Of a DNA stretch of 64,000 nucleotides, positions 44,231-56,236 are shown piece by piece. Origin of the DNA: Mesostigma viride (taxonomy: Eukaryota; Streptophyta; Mesostigmatophyceae; Mesostigmatales; Mesostigmataceae); the NCBI GenBank assembly GCA_009746045.1, contig RPFO01000072.1, forward strand, positions 2,305,985 through 2,369,984, in the 5' to 3' direction. Below the pieces are notes generated by a model. It had not been told where the DNA came from. It saw only the letters and a program-made list of their open reading frames with translations, and did not search any database. Numbering within the stretch: the first letter of the stretch is position 1; each line of letters starts with the position of its first letter. A program made the translations under genes and the position numbers.

Positions 44231-44671
44231 GGGGAGCATGCGCCATGTCCCCAGCAGTTGCATCACTTGCATGCTCCCCAACAATATACTCCACGTGCAT
44301 GCCCCAATAAATGATCATAGTGGCGGATCTCGACAAGTCCCTGATGCCGTTGATCGATAGCGTGTCCCACGTCACCGGCCTAGGTATCATGCAGCACTAT
44401 ATAACAACCGTGTGACACTAGCTTCAATGCAGCTAGCTAGCGTGCCTGTGGACCCGTGCATATACACGTTTTATCGCTTAGCAAAGGCACATCAATGGCC
44501 ATATTAAAATACCGGCAGCCTCTGCATATGGGCCTCAATTGTGTATGCATGAGGTGCACTGCCGTATAAGCTAGTAGTAATCCCAGCGACTACTAGAAAA
44601 AGGCAAGCTTGGGCAAGCCTGGTCTATTGCCCCATCAGGAAATTGACATGGCAGCCGCTGGAAGCCCGGGC
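44231..44671. other. Gene-free stretch
   Basis: No coding signal. Some inverted motifs (GGGGAGCATGCGCCATGTCCCC and TGCATGCTCCCC, around 44232-44281) suggest another decayed mobile element. Confidence 0.4.
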
Positions 44672-45569
44672 CTTATTAAATTAAATTAAATTATAACATG
44701 CCTCCGTTAGGAGATCATGTAGCACATATTCCTTGATGGATGGTGGATCCATGGAGAGAGCAGCGTAAGCGAACTAACCTAACTCTAGTCTATCTAGTCT
44801 AGAAAAATCCTAACTACCCTACTCATCAAAACGCCTCCTCCTCTTGGGGGGAGGTGGCTTGCCCACATGCAGGGTCGGGCGTGTGAGCCTTAATTGACAA
44901 TCTTCTGCCACCGCTTCTTGTTCTGCATATGGCAGTCCAAAGAAGGGACAGAGAGAGTGGATGCGGTATTCAAACTGGGCTGGGACCAGTAGGTCATCCA
45001 GCAACATCTACAAGGTACGTAGTTCGTGACATGTTTCCCTACCTTTTTGGCAATGCCCTTGGGGCCAGGCCAGGTCAGAATGTGCCGCCCGGGCTGGCCA
45101 AGCCGCTGGGGGCCTGCCAGACCAAGAGCGGTGTCGACCTGGCTGGTGCGAGCAAGGTGTCCTACAAATGCTATCCTACGCTGTCTAATCTCGTCTGAAA
45201 TACGAGGCATGCCCTGATACAAAGACTCTGATGACGGGCGCTTGGAAAACCCTACGTTCAGGACCTGTCGGAGCATCCTGTAAACTGTGCCGTCTAGCCT
45301 AGATGCCAGGGTGGGTGTGAGTGTCCACGCCTCGGCGCCGTACGTGAGCACCGTGAGGACGAGGACCTTGAAGAGCATGCGCTTGCGGTGCTCGCCCAGG
45401 CCCTTGGAGCGCCAGTAGGTGTTGAGCGAACGGAGCCTAGCCCAGGCCAGGCCAATGCGGGTGTCCACATCGTCGGCGGTGTCAGGGAGCCAGCTCCCTA
45501 ACAGTTTGAAGCGGTCGCGGAACGGGACCGTCGTCCCGTCGAGCAGGCGCGGCAGCGGCGGTGTATTGG
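44672..45569 (-). mobile_element. LINE family A, best copy of the ORF2 C-terminus
   Basis: From 45569 leftwards the minus strand reads LLDGTTVPFRDRFKLLGSWL, then DTRIGLAWARLRSLNTYW, KVLVLTVLTYGAEAWTL, LRQVLNVGF and RRIAFVGHLARTSQVDT. These are typical of the region after RT in RTE/CR1/L2-type LINEs. The C-terminus is shifted near 45010, then a 3' UTR and AT-rich tail follow to 44672. The right edge is the target site of the Gypsy-2 element (ATTGG). The frame can be followed for a few codons into 57840 and beyond. Confidence 0.8.
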
Positions 45570-46143
45570 TGTTACGTCCTGGCTCGACTCTATCCCAAAC
45601 ATCTCGCCTAACCTTACCTAAACTAGTGATGAGGCACCTACCGAGGAGTGAGGAGCTATATTGGCTATAAGACCTAGGACGCGACGACGCTGCTTCTCAA
45701 TGCATTCCCTTATAATACGCCATATACCGAATAAAACCAGGGTACTACGAAGGAAACAATACTACACTGCCGTGACCCAAGCCTATATGTGTTAATTCAT
45801 TTAACACACGCCGAGTGCCATTCACGAAGGACAACTGCTGCATAAATGATCGCCGACAGGCGTGTATGCTCGGGCCGACATCGACCCTCGCACACAGGAC
45901 CAACGCACGTCCACAAGGTTCACACGCAGGATAAAAGGACCACTACTAAAGTACGCAGCGCGGCGCGACTGCACCGAACCACCATACTGTACAAGTGCCA
46001 CGTCACAAGGCCCGGTACCGACCGGCCAAAAGGTCCTTACTACACGTAAGCCTAGGAAAGTCAGCGAACTGCTCCGGAATGGCTGAGGCAACAAGGGACC
46101 TAATTTACGTCCGTAACAACAACAAAAGTTACGCGACGTAACA
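45570..46143 (-). repeat. 3' LTR of Gypsy-2
   Basis: 574 bp, starts TGTTACG and ends CGTAACA. One substitution from the 5' LTR. Directly adjoined by the polypurine tract. Confidence 0.95.
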
Positions 46144-46154
46144 CCTCCCCCCCA
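46144..46154 (-). other. Polypurine tract of Gypsy-2
   Basis: Minus strand TGGGGGGGAGG lies immediately before the 3' LTR, the expected site for plus-strand DNA priming. Confidence 0.8.
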
Positions 46155-46512
46155 CAAAGGTAGGGAGCCCTCTCCCTACGCACAGGGAGGAAACCAAGGG
46201 ATAGGAAACCTAATGCACCCAGCACACACCAACACAATCGGCAGGCCATCCAAGATACAAAGCACCAACGTATTAACTCGGTCTCCACCACCACGCCGGG
46301 AGGTGTAGGGTTAACCAGCACCAAGCCTGGTGGTAGGTTCCCCTAACTGCCTGGAACAGAGTCCTTGCCGGGGGGGACGGCACTGGGCAGGACACACAGA
46401 GTAAACAAATCAGTACCAAGGACCAAGAACGACCAGTCAACTGGCCAGAACGTGAGGGCGACTCTATATACCGGAGGGACAACACCCTCAGGTCGGGCCT
46501 AAGGCCCTCTAT

Positions 46513-48470
46513 CTAGTTGCCATCAGTCTGATAAGTGCCACGCGAGGCCAGCAGAACATCCAGATACGCATGGTAGTGGGCCACATCATCGGCATTGTCA
46601 TGCCTATCTACAGTGAGGAAAACATCGGCCCACACGCCATCAGGAAAAAGACCCAGGAAGGCCCAGTAATACCTATGCTGCGTAAGAACGACCTGGCCAC
46701 GGGCCCAGTCCAGGAAACCACAGGCAAAGAGGCGTAGGAAAGGCTCTACCGCGATCAAGCAGAGAGCCCGCAGGAGTAGGCGATGATACCGGATCCGAGA
46801 GCGCAAACCCGTCGGGAAGAACAGATCTACCAGGGGCTCCACGTCAGACGGCCACATCCGGATGTGCCGAACCTCACGGAAGCGCCACCGACGGGCACAC
46901 TGTCGCGACCCGAACGTCTCGAGGTAGTCGCTAGCCCGAGGAGGAGGATGGCCACGGGAGTCCAGACCCTGGCCCGGGATGGGCGCTGGACGACGGGCAT
47001 CCCACTCTAGGATGGGCTGGAGAACCGTGCTGTACGTAGCACCCGGCACCACAGGAAACTCTACCGTAAGGGCATCTGAGGCCATAATGCCCAGAGGCGG
47101 AGGGTAAGCCCACTGGAACCCACCGTAGGTGTCCAAGTCATTGTGACGCCTAGCCCAGCGATACAGAACGCGCCGAACCAGGATCTCGCCCTGGAACACA
47201 GGATCAGCTACAATAACCATATCGAAAGGAGGCCGATCAGTCTCAATGGGTAGGCCACGGTCCCGCGGCGCCCGACACACCTGGGAGAACCCGAGGGACA
47301 TGGGCGAAATGGCAAGCTCGGCGGAGGCGCGCGGCAGGTCACACTGTCGGCAGGCGTGCGCAGACATACCGTACCCAAGGACAGGCGTGTCGCGCGACTC
47401 CGGCGTCGCATGCACCACAGAAGGGACCCGATCCTGATCGCCCTCGGACAACTCCCGGAGGGAATCAGCAGCGCGGGTGGCGCGAGGATCAGGGCCGCTG
47501 GCCCGAACAACCGCAGCCAAAGACCGCGGGGCCGAAGGGACAGGGGCCGAAGCAGGGGTATAGGAACCGGCACAGACGCAGACGGCGCCGGTACAACAGG
47601 AGGTCGCGTCGGACCTGCTGCCGGAGGGGGTCGCGACGGACCCGCCACCGCAGCTGGCGCTCCGGTCTCCGGTGGCGGCGCACCCCCAGGCCACATGTTG
47701 AAAACAGGGCCCGTAGGGACAGGCAATCCGGCATACGACTGGTTACCATCCAAGCTCCAGTCGGGCACCGGAATCCTCTGCGGAGGACCACCCTCCCAAA
47801 GCCTGGGAAGACCGCCCGGGTCGCTAAAGAAACCCCGCGATGGCGGCGCTGGCGCTGTGGGGGGCCCGGAAGCGACGACGGCGGGCGCGGCCGCTGGGGC
47901 GGAAGACTCGCGCAGAGGCGCAGGTACGTCGGTAGCAGGCGCAGAGACAGCCGGAGGCGTAGGAGCCGCAGCAACAGAAGAAACCGCAGCTACCGAGGGC
48001 TCGCACAGCGCGGGCGAAACCGTAGGCGCCGAGGCAACCGAAGGGGAAGGGGGCACAGATACAAAAGACACCCCACCTGGCGTGGCTGGAGCATGCGCCT
48101 GGGCCGCCATGAAGGCCCCGAAAGCCGCGGTCAGGGACTGGATCTGTGCCTGCATCGCAGAAACAGTCGCCGAGAGAGGATCAGGCTCACGATCCGAGCC
48201 CAAACGGGTAGGCTCCACCGACGCGCGCCGGGTCGACCGTGGTGAAGACGGGACAGGGGAAGGAGCCGACACTGAGGAGGAGGACGCTGCAGGGGAGGCC
48301 GAATACTCTGGCGTGTACTGTGCCTCGACTGGTGCGTCCGTAGGGGAAGGGTCGCCAAATGCTACTCCCGCTGTCTGGTCCGCGATCTCCATGAACTCGA
48401 CCGCCCGTAGGAGGTCACAGGGGTTGTCATCTATATCTGCCTCGCCCTCGCCCGGAAGCCAGGGGAACAC
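46513..48470 (-). pseudogene. Extra ORF between pol and 3' LTR of Gypsy-2 (unknown function)
   Basis: A frame starts at 48470 (MFPWLPGEGEADIDDNP), runs about 310 residues of Ala/Pro/Ser-rich sequence with a short helical segment (LSATVSAMQAQIQSLTAAF), and then needs one frame change near 47.52 kb to enter a globular-looking second half (PFDMVIVADPVFQGEILVRR, RMWPSDVEPLVDLFFPTG, RYYWAFLGLFPDGVWADVFL) ending at 46513. It overlaps the broken H2C2 frame of pol. No signal peptide or transmembrane pattern typical of env is evident. It may be a second gag-like protein or a captured gene. No family is recognised. Confidence 0.6.
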
Positions 48471-51228
48471 CTCCAGTAGTAAGAGCGGGCTACTAGGTCC
48501 CGTACCCGTTTACCACCCTGATGAGCAGCTAAGTCATGCAACTCAAAGAGCAAGGAGGAGCGACAGATAGGAGGGACATACAGGCGCCATTGAGGGGGAG
48601 AATCGGCTATTTGCACATATAAAAACCCACCTACAAATTTACAAGGGTGCTTGCCTAATTGTTGGGGAAGGGCTGCAATGGCAGCTAAAGCTTCCGGCTC
48701 AGTGGCCGTAAATCTACTAATAAGGCGTTCAAGATCAGAGGTAGGCATCGCTACAGAGGTATCCAGAACAGGTTTAAAGAGGTCTCCTACCGCCTTGCCA
48801 AAGAGAAGGGGAGGTCCTAGAGGGACTATGTTATCATAAGACTTTCCTGACCTAGTCGCTATATGGCTAAGCGGTATGGAAATTTTATTTTTCCCCTCCC
48901 CCCCACCGAGACCACAGGAAGGGCCTCACACGGGAGAGAGAGTCCTACGTGAGAAAGGAGATCAGGCATGCGAACAGCAGTATGAAAGAGATAGGCAGAG
49001 GATTCATCATCAGGTAGTTCACCATAAGGGGTTACACCCATAGTAGTAGGAACTAGAGTAGTATTGAGAATCCAGGTCCTCGAAAAAGGAGTAATCTGCG
49101 CGACGGGAGAGTGCATCTGGTACTATGTTATCTACACCATGAACATACTGAAGTTTAAAAGGGGAAAACTGTGCTAAAAACTCCATCCAGCGCGCTTGAC
49201 GAGGGGTAAGGTTGGGTTGGGAGAGAAGATGGGAAAGGGGACGGTGATCCGTTTGAATAACTAATCTATAAGGATCTATCTCACAGGGTTCATTCAGGCA
49301 GACATCAAATTGAGCACCTTTAAGAAAGTGCTGCCACGCGTGGCAACAATACACCACCGCTAAGAGTTCCTGCTGGTGTACGGGATAGTTACGCTCCGCA
49401 GGGAGCATTGTCCTAGAGATATACTCAATTGGCTGTAAGCCCTGACCCTGATCCTGGAGAAGGACGCCCCCGATAGCTACCTTACTAGCGTCTGTAGCTA
49501 CCACAAAGGGTTTAGTAGTATCCGGTAGGATGAGTACGGGAGGAGAGAGGAGTAGGGATTTTAGACACTGAAAAGCCGACTGACATTCACTACTCCAGAC
49601 AAAGGGGATATCCTTCTTTAATAAATGATTAATAGGGGCTGCTATAGTTGCGAAACGCGGGATAAAACGCCTATAGTAAGAGGCAATCCCTAGAAAACTA
49701 CGTACACCTTTAACGTCGGTAGGGGTAGGCCATTCCTGAATTGACTTAGTTTTATCCGGGTCGGTAGCGACCCCGGCATCTGACAAAACATGTCCTAAAA
49801 ATGGTACACTCCTACCAGAACAACTTTAGCACGGCGAGCCCACAAGGAATTTTCAGCCATTATCTCTAATACTTTCTTTAAAGCACGTAGGTGCGTTTCA
49901 AAATCAGGAGAGTAAATAAGGATATCATCTAAGTAAGCTTGAGCACAAGAACGGTCATGCTCAGATAAAGAAACAGAGGAGAAGGACGGATCCTTTAAAT
50001 CAGATGACACTTGAGGAAGGTGAGAATTACCCATAACAGGTCTAAGCACTTCATTCATTAACATTTGAAAAGAGGCAGGAGAGTTACAGAGTCTCATGGC
50101 CGCTACTCTAAACTGATAATGACCAAAAGGGGTAGCAAAGGCGGTTTTATGGCAATCCTCAGGGCTATACGCAGTTGCCAAAAACCATCCGCACAATCCA
50201 GTACCGTGAAACAAGTGGAACCTTTAACCTTATTAAATATATCATCAATACGAGGTAGAGGGTATTTAGACTTCACAGTAATGTCATTTAACTTCCTATA
50301 ATCAGTAACTAGGCGAAACTTGCCATTTGGCTTAGGAACTAACAGGACACCAGCTGAGTAGGGGGAGTTACTAGGCTCTATCAATCCTGCTTCTAATAGT
50401 GACACTAAAATCTGTTTTAGTTCCTTTAACTCGGTAGGGCCCATTCTATACATCGGAGAGTGCGTAGGAACTGCACCGTCCTTAATAACTACACGGTGTA
50501 AAACAGAACGAGGAGGAGGATAAGAAGGACTCTTTTCTTCAAAAACTTTGGAGGAATCTATCACAGCCATGTATCTTACTATTTCGTTTTCAGTATATCC
50601 CACTCCTATTGTATCCACTGTGTTTACATCTATATCCACACTATTATTAGTGATAGGTATCTCCTGTACTTCTAACTGAAGGAACATACATAATAAATAT
50701 CCATATTCCTTTAATTCAGATCGCAACTCATCATTGGACATTAATACTTCAGGTATAGGTCTTACAGGAGGATCAACAGGTGTAGGAGGAGTAATATCTA
50801 CCAAGGATAAATTTTCTACTTTATAATGACGTTCTGGTACCCAGTAAGAGCTATCTGGAAACCAAATGACCATGGTAACATAATTAATGGTAATCTTATT
50901 ATCCTGGTGCCAATCTAATCCTAGTAATACATCAGCGGTAGTGATAGGGCCTATAGTGGCCGTCAGGTTGACAGTACGTCCTTGTATGACCAGGGGAAGG
51001 GACACCGTACCCGGGGAATGACTGGTGCGACCGTCAGCATAATGAACAGTGACAGGCTTGGTGTGAGGGATAGGGACTAGTTCTAAACGCCTAACTAGGG
51101 CCTCGCTCACAAAGGAGCTAGCCGCACCGCTATCCACTAACACACAGACATTCAAAAGTTCATCAGCATGCAAGAAGGGGTCTACAACAGTGTGGGGAAC
51201 GGTTAACCCATAGTCCGGGAATGGGTTT
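48431..51228 (-). pseudogene. Gypsy-2 pol: protease, RT, RNase H, partial H2C2; no integrase core
   Basis: Reading starts in gag-pol sequence right of the TTAA insertion and continues at 51228. Protease: VCVLVDSGAASSFVSEALV. RT: FRLVTDYRKLNDITVKSKYP, FTVLDCADGFWQLR, AYLDDILIYSP. RNase H: VATDASKVAIGGVLLQDQG and QTDHRPLSHLL, then a tether with VPDALSRRA. Frameshifts occur near 50180 and 49790. After an interval of weak coding (49019-48750) the H2C2 starts (LHDLAAHQGGKRVRDLV.RSYYW), but its Cys pair and the whole DDE integrase are missing and the sequence runs into the extra ORF. The product would copy the element but could not integrate it. Confidence 0.85.
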
Positions 51229-52556
51229 TTGGCATTTTTAGACCCCTGAAAATGGAAAAAATCATAACTCATAGGCCACAACTCCAAATACCCCCAACCA
51301 AGGTGCTAGGAGTATCTACACTTCAAGGGCTTTCAGAAAATGCAATAATATCTCAAGTCCATTCAGTGCTTTGCAAGATATTTACTGCCAAAGTTGGACA
51401 AAAGACGATCATTTTCAGGCAAGGGAAATCCCCTTAGTAGTTTACCCCTGCAGGGAGGGTTCTAAAAAATTATTCTGGGGTTGGACAATCTCAATAGATA
51501 GTGCCACCATGCTTTCCTTGGGTCAGACCGCACGGATAGCCCATCTGACCTATATAATGCGCTCACTTACGTGTGTGGGTTACGCGCGCGTAAGCAGCCA
51601 TCCATGAAATGCCACACACTTATGCATTGTATACAGCCACATAGGACTGTAAAAAGTGCTGGGAAACAAAGAAGTGCTAAACCAGCACTAACGGAATGGC
51701 ATCCTCCAAAGAAACACCACAAACTGAGCAGATTTGGGGCTAATAGCACTCATACAGCAGGCATGGAAACCTGCTGCAAGAGGCACTGATACACTCGTGT
51801 AAAATGGATGTATAAACGACAGATTCCCGTGCAAACGACATGCAAACACGTTGCCGTACCTGGCTTGATCACGACCTTTCCGGGTTCTGCTGGCCGGGAC
51901 CCTCATATCTCACACTGGCTAATGCTTTCCAGGCATAGGCCGCCATAGCCGCATAATGCATGCATCCGACATGATTACCAGGTTGATGTTCTGTGCAAAG
52001 ATGACCTATAAACGCATCCGAATTCACAGGGACGCTGCTGCGGATGTCCCGTACCAAAACTGGGTGCTCGGGCTGGCGCAGACTGCCGGGCCATAAGAAG
52101 AAAATCGAAATATGGCATGCCATTACTCATCTGGTACTGACGACCAAGAAAGCAGTAATGCCCTACCTGTATTTTACCAATGCTATACATCTGGCCACCC
52201 CTGACCTACGAAAATCACGCATCATCATTCTGAGCAACATTCTGAACCATTACAAGCCGCGAGACGCAAAATTTCCTTGATAACGGCACGCTAGCAGCCA
52301 TATCTCGTTACGCGCGCGCGCGAGTGAAAATTTCCCGCCAAAGTCACGTGATACTGTCTCAATACACGTTGTATTTACCAGGCTATGGCGAATATTACCC
52401 GGGCAAACCTATGCATCACCTTCGTCCCTAAGTGTTCCCAGACCCACCGGACCACTGACATCCGTCACGGGTGGCGCGGCGCTCCTGGAATTGAGCGCCG
52501 CGCCACCGGGGGTCAAACAGTTCGATATATCGAACTGTTTCCGGACTATGGGTTAA
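51229..52556. mobile_element. piggyBac-like TTAA insertion in Gypsy-2 (1.3 kb)
   Basis: The ends are TTAACCCATAGTCCGG (51229-51244) and its exact complement CCGGACTATGGGTTAA (52541-52556), so each border is TTAA followed by an inverted repeat starting CCC, the signature of piggyBac. Removing the element plus one TTAA joins the gag and pol sides of Gypsy-2 in one open frame. No transposase ORF is present. Near the right end are a perfect 15-bp-stem hairpin (52470-52507) and a perfect 26-bp palindrome (52515-52540). Confidence 0.85.
52470..52540. repeat. Double palindrome near the right end of the TTAA element
   Basis: GGTGGCGCGGCGCTC (52470-52484) pairs perfectly with 52493-52507 across an 8-base loop. 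Directly after it, 52515-52540 is a perfect self-complementary 26-mer centred on CGATATATCG. The left end of the element lacks a matching structure. Confidence 0.9.
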
Positions 52557-52689
52557 GCCACCATTCCAAAACATAAGAGGACGAACACGTAAGGGTAGGG
52601 ATGATTCAGCTCCTACAGAAGTTATGAAAACAGGCAGGCAAAAATTATTATCTGGGGTACTATCTAAGGACCTGTCCAGGTTACCCCCG

Positions 52690-54290
52690 GCTGACAGGCC
52701 TACTGTTCCCCCTCCCCCCCCACATCCATTGGGACTAACCCCGAAGAAGTCCCTGGCGAAAAAGCCACTGCTGGAGGGTCGCGAGGGAGCGAAGAGGGTG
52801 CAGGAGCCTGATTATCATAGGGGAACCCTGAGGGTCCTGTCTGCACAACATTCAGCCTACTAGGGGTAGCTGAGGGAATGCGTCCTGGAGTGGGACGAAT
52901 AGGAGCACGCTGAGGGGTACGAGGAGGGCGAGCATCGGGATGAGGGGGAGCACCAGAAAGGAACTTGGGGCACTCCGCCTTAAGATGGCCCACCTCATGA
53001 CAATGATAACACGAGATGTGAGACACATCCAATGCAGATATATCTGTAACGCAAATATCGAATTCTTCTACATATGCCTATTCTTCTTCAGGAGTGAGGA
53101 CAAGGTTATGAACCCTAGTACACAAAGGAGCATGAGCATACATGCAATCAGCAACACGGAGGAGATGGGTAGGAAGAGGAGTGGTAAAGAAATCTGCTAC
53201 TCTTTAATAGACGTTGTCGCACATGCTTGAGGGGCAGATCAGTGAAACGGTAGGCAGAGAACTGGCGTTTTACCTCACGTAATAAGGGTCTACTGAGGCC
53301 TTGAAGGAAACGAGCACGTACTTCTGCGCCCGACAAATCCCTAATTCGTACCATCTGTGCATCAAGTTCTTTCATATATTCCTTAAACGGTTTAGTACCT
53401 TGCTGCAAAGTACCAAAGGCTAATCTATCCTGCCAATCTGCATCAGGAGGAACTAAATGGCTCTCTAACCGCTAAAACAATCCTGCTACTGAGTTAGGGT
53501 AGGCATGAGAGGCCAAGGATTCACACTGGATGAGGTTGGCAAGCTCAGGGGTAATACAGGTAGTAAGATAGTGAGGGACTAAAACAGCATCAGAGAGACG
53601 CCATCTATTATGATTCTGCCACGACTCTGTGTTCTGGGTAAGCAACATAATAAAAGTGAAAAACTGTTGAGGGGTAGACTTGACATCCAGCTAATTGGGA
53701 AGGTTAGCAAAGAGGGGAAGAGCAGGAGGCTTAGGGGGATTCGAAGAGTCAGTTTTTCCCATAGGGCCACTATCTTCCACTGCTACATAAGCGGGATAGA
53801 AGGAAGGAAGAGGAAAGGTTTTGGGTAGGGGTCGAGAAGGGGCCACCGTTTCAGACTGGTGCCCATAGGAGAAAGGAACAGTATATTGCTCACGAAGAGA
53901 GGAGTAGGCAAAATGATCATAATTTCTATCATCTAGGGGCATGGTGCTGAAATCACTATTACTTCTAAATCAGCCACACGGGTAGGGACCTGGGCTGCCT
54001 CATAGGCCGTCTCAGGGTAGGACCAGGAAGCAGGTGGGTAAAATGGAACTGCACTAGGGCGCCCAGAGGGGCCGACAGGGGCAGAGGTACGACCCGTGTT
54101 AAAAGCAGGCATGGAAGGCACAGAGTGGGAAGGAGGCCTAGAAACATTGTTAGTTAGTGAGGACCTGCTGGGGGGTTGAGCCAAGGTTGCAAGAGGGGCA
54201 GGGGCCTGGTTCAAGGTAAGGGAAGGGTCATCACTAAATCTGACTTGCATACGTTGTTCATAGGTAGGAGGGGTGACAGAGGGACGACGA

Positions 54291-54328
<38 letters not shown>

Positions 54329-54415
54329 GTTGTTGGCATTATTAGAATTATTAGTGGTAGGTATAGGTGACATCTCTCCACCCACTAGATCCATGTTCAG
54401 TTTGAGGAAAAACAA
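52690..54415 (-). pseudogene. Gypsy-2 gag with CCHC zinc knuckle
   Basis: From the ATG near 54394 (MDLVGGEMSP) a frame with an Asn homopolymer (ATT/GTT repeats 54293-54340) runs to 53933. It continues after frame changes with a capsid-like part (QGTKPFKEYMKELDAQM, RFLQGLSRPLLREVK) at 53408-53148, and ends with the knuckle CYHCHEVGHLKAEC and a Pro-rich tail (53032-52700). At least two frame breaks and one stop are seen. Gag would package element RNA. Confidence 0.7.
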
Positions 54416-54523
54416 TTAAGGTTGCAATAAGGAGGAGGACAACGCCCTAATTTAAAGCAAGGAAAGCAAAAAGGAAAAACTTTTAATGTCCTAAGAGAGG
54501 AAAACAAGTAAAATCAATCCTTT

Positions 54524-56236
54524 TTAACCCCTAAATGGGCGGAAATGCTGCCGATAAATCGGCAGTAACTCACCTATTTTGTAAACCAGCCCCTGTACAA
54601 CCTAGCAATATCCAATGGCTGTCCTTGGGGGGCAAGCATGTCCATGAGTTGCCCTAAGCCATGATATATCACAACCTCACATATATTCATCGTAGGCCAT
54701 GTATAACTGCCGTCAAAGTCAGGGGGGTCAAGACGAGCGTTTTCATTTTTGGTAGAATGTGCATTTTGAATTATGTTGTAAGAGCTAGGCACCTACCACT
54801 TCAAGGATGATAAACAATTAGTTGCTGAACAGTTTGAGCCATTGGGGTCATCATTTGGGTGGGTATACCAGCAGTTACACCCAGTACAGCCCATAGGGGT
54901 ACCGTTGGTAAAAAGCAACCAAGGGGGTAGGAGTGGGCATACTACCTACTAATACCTACTAATATGGCCCCCAACCATGCCAAACAATACATTTCCCTTC
55001 CACAATGATGGGGAAACATAACTGCATCATCACACTGCCCTTACATGGCACCTATGTGCAGGTGCCACCTTGTCCATGCACGTAGGTAACGTGGTACGGA
55101 TACCCTACGCAAGGCATGCATTCTAGGAGGCAGCCACCAACAAACCAGTGATTTTAAGCCTATTTCAGCCTGCCCTAGCAAGGATAAACTAGGCCTAAGC
55201 TGCTATAGCTTTCCAGGTGATGGTCAGCACACCTGGTGGCACATGCTGACAATGGGAAGCTTCTACTCACCGGTTACATGCTTGATGATGCCACAGAGAC
55301 CAGCCAACTGCCTCACACTCATGCAATATGTGTGTGGGAAATGTATAACAAACATATATGGAGGTATTCAAACCCATACAGCCTCTAAAACTTATCACCA
55401 TCACCCTGTGGCAGGTCAACTGACTGAGGGAAGCATCTAAGAAGGGTGTTTTAGAAAGGGGCCAGGCCAGGGTCAAGAAAGAGCATGAATAATGCAAAAA
55501 GAATGTGCTACACAAGCTAGAACGTATATATAAACGTCAAACATCGATAGGAAAACGATGCTTAAGCTTTACCAGGCATGGATGGCGTTACCTTGGCCCA
55601 GGCGGTGGCCGCAAAATGGCGCATTTCGGCACACCAAAGTTGTGCAGCATGGTCGCTGGATTCGGCGATTTCTGGCCACCCTTGCACGTTTACGACTAAT
55701 ATGTATCATAAAAAGTACAAAGAAACCGATATATCCTTTAAAATACGCCGGAAAGGTATTGCTGTCAACGTTTCTATCGTCCGGCCTGATCGCAGTTTTT
55801 TCCAGCAAGAACGCTGCCGACACCTATCAAATGGCATTCCCGCGAACCAAAAATTGGCCTGTATGATCTTTAGGACGTATAAAATCAATATCCTGAGTTT
55901 GGCCAGAAAATTCGAACGCAAACGTAAATGCCATGCGTGGGCGCAAGCCGCCATGGCCAGGTCGTCGTTTTCCGGAATGCACGTTGTACGTGAAAAAGTA
56001 CAAGTACCCTGACCCCTTGTACTTTGACGGTCTGGAACACATGTTAAACTTGGTCAAAATATAGCAAACCCTAGTATCATGTTCTGGAGAAACTTATAAA
56101 CTTTCATTCTTCTCAGCTAAACGTTTCCTAATTCCCAATAGTATTCTCGCAAACTGGTCCCCCGAGTAGGTGCCGACAAATCGGCTGTAAGTCACTTTTT
56201 GGCGGAAAATCGGCAGCAAGACCATTTAGGGGTTAA
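54524..56236. mobile_element. piggyBac-like TTAA insertion in Gypsy-2 leader/gag (1.7 kb)
   Basis: The left end TTAACCCCTAAATGG (54524-54538) is the exact complement of the right end CCATTTAGGGGTTAA (56222-56236). TTAA target and CCC-starting TIRs fit piggyBac. Motifs built on GCCGAT.AATCGGC lie just inside both ends. Frames inside (for example 55558-55866 plus) are not recognisable as transposase, so it is non-autonomous. Confidence 0.8.

Noticed and set aside
47356-48570. Plus-strand frame of 404 codons
   Set aside because: It is the antisense of the Ala/Pro-rich ORF of Gypsy-2; its Gly/Ala/Arg composition is what GC-rich complement strands give, and it has no domain.
52470-52540. Helitron 3' end (hairpin near a terminus)
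   Set aside because: No CTRR follows the hairpin, and the element ends are clean TTAA inverted repeats, which fit piggyBac instead.
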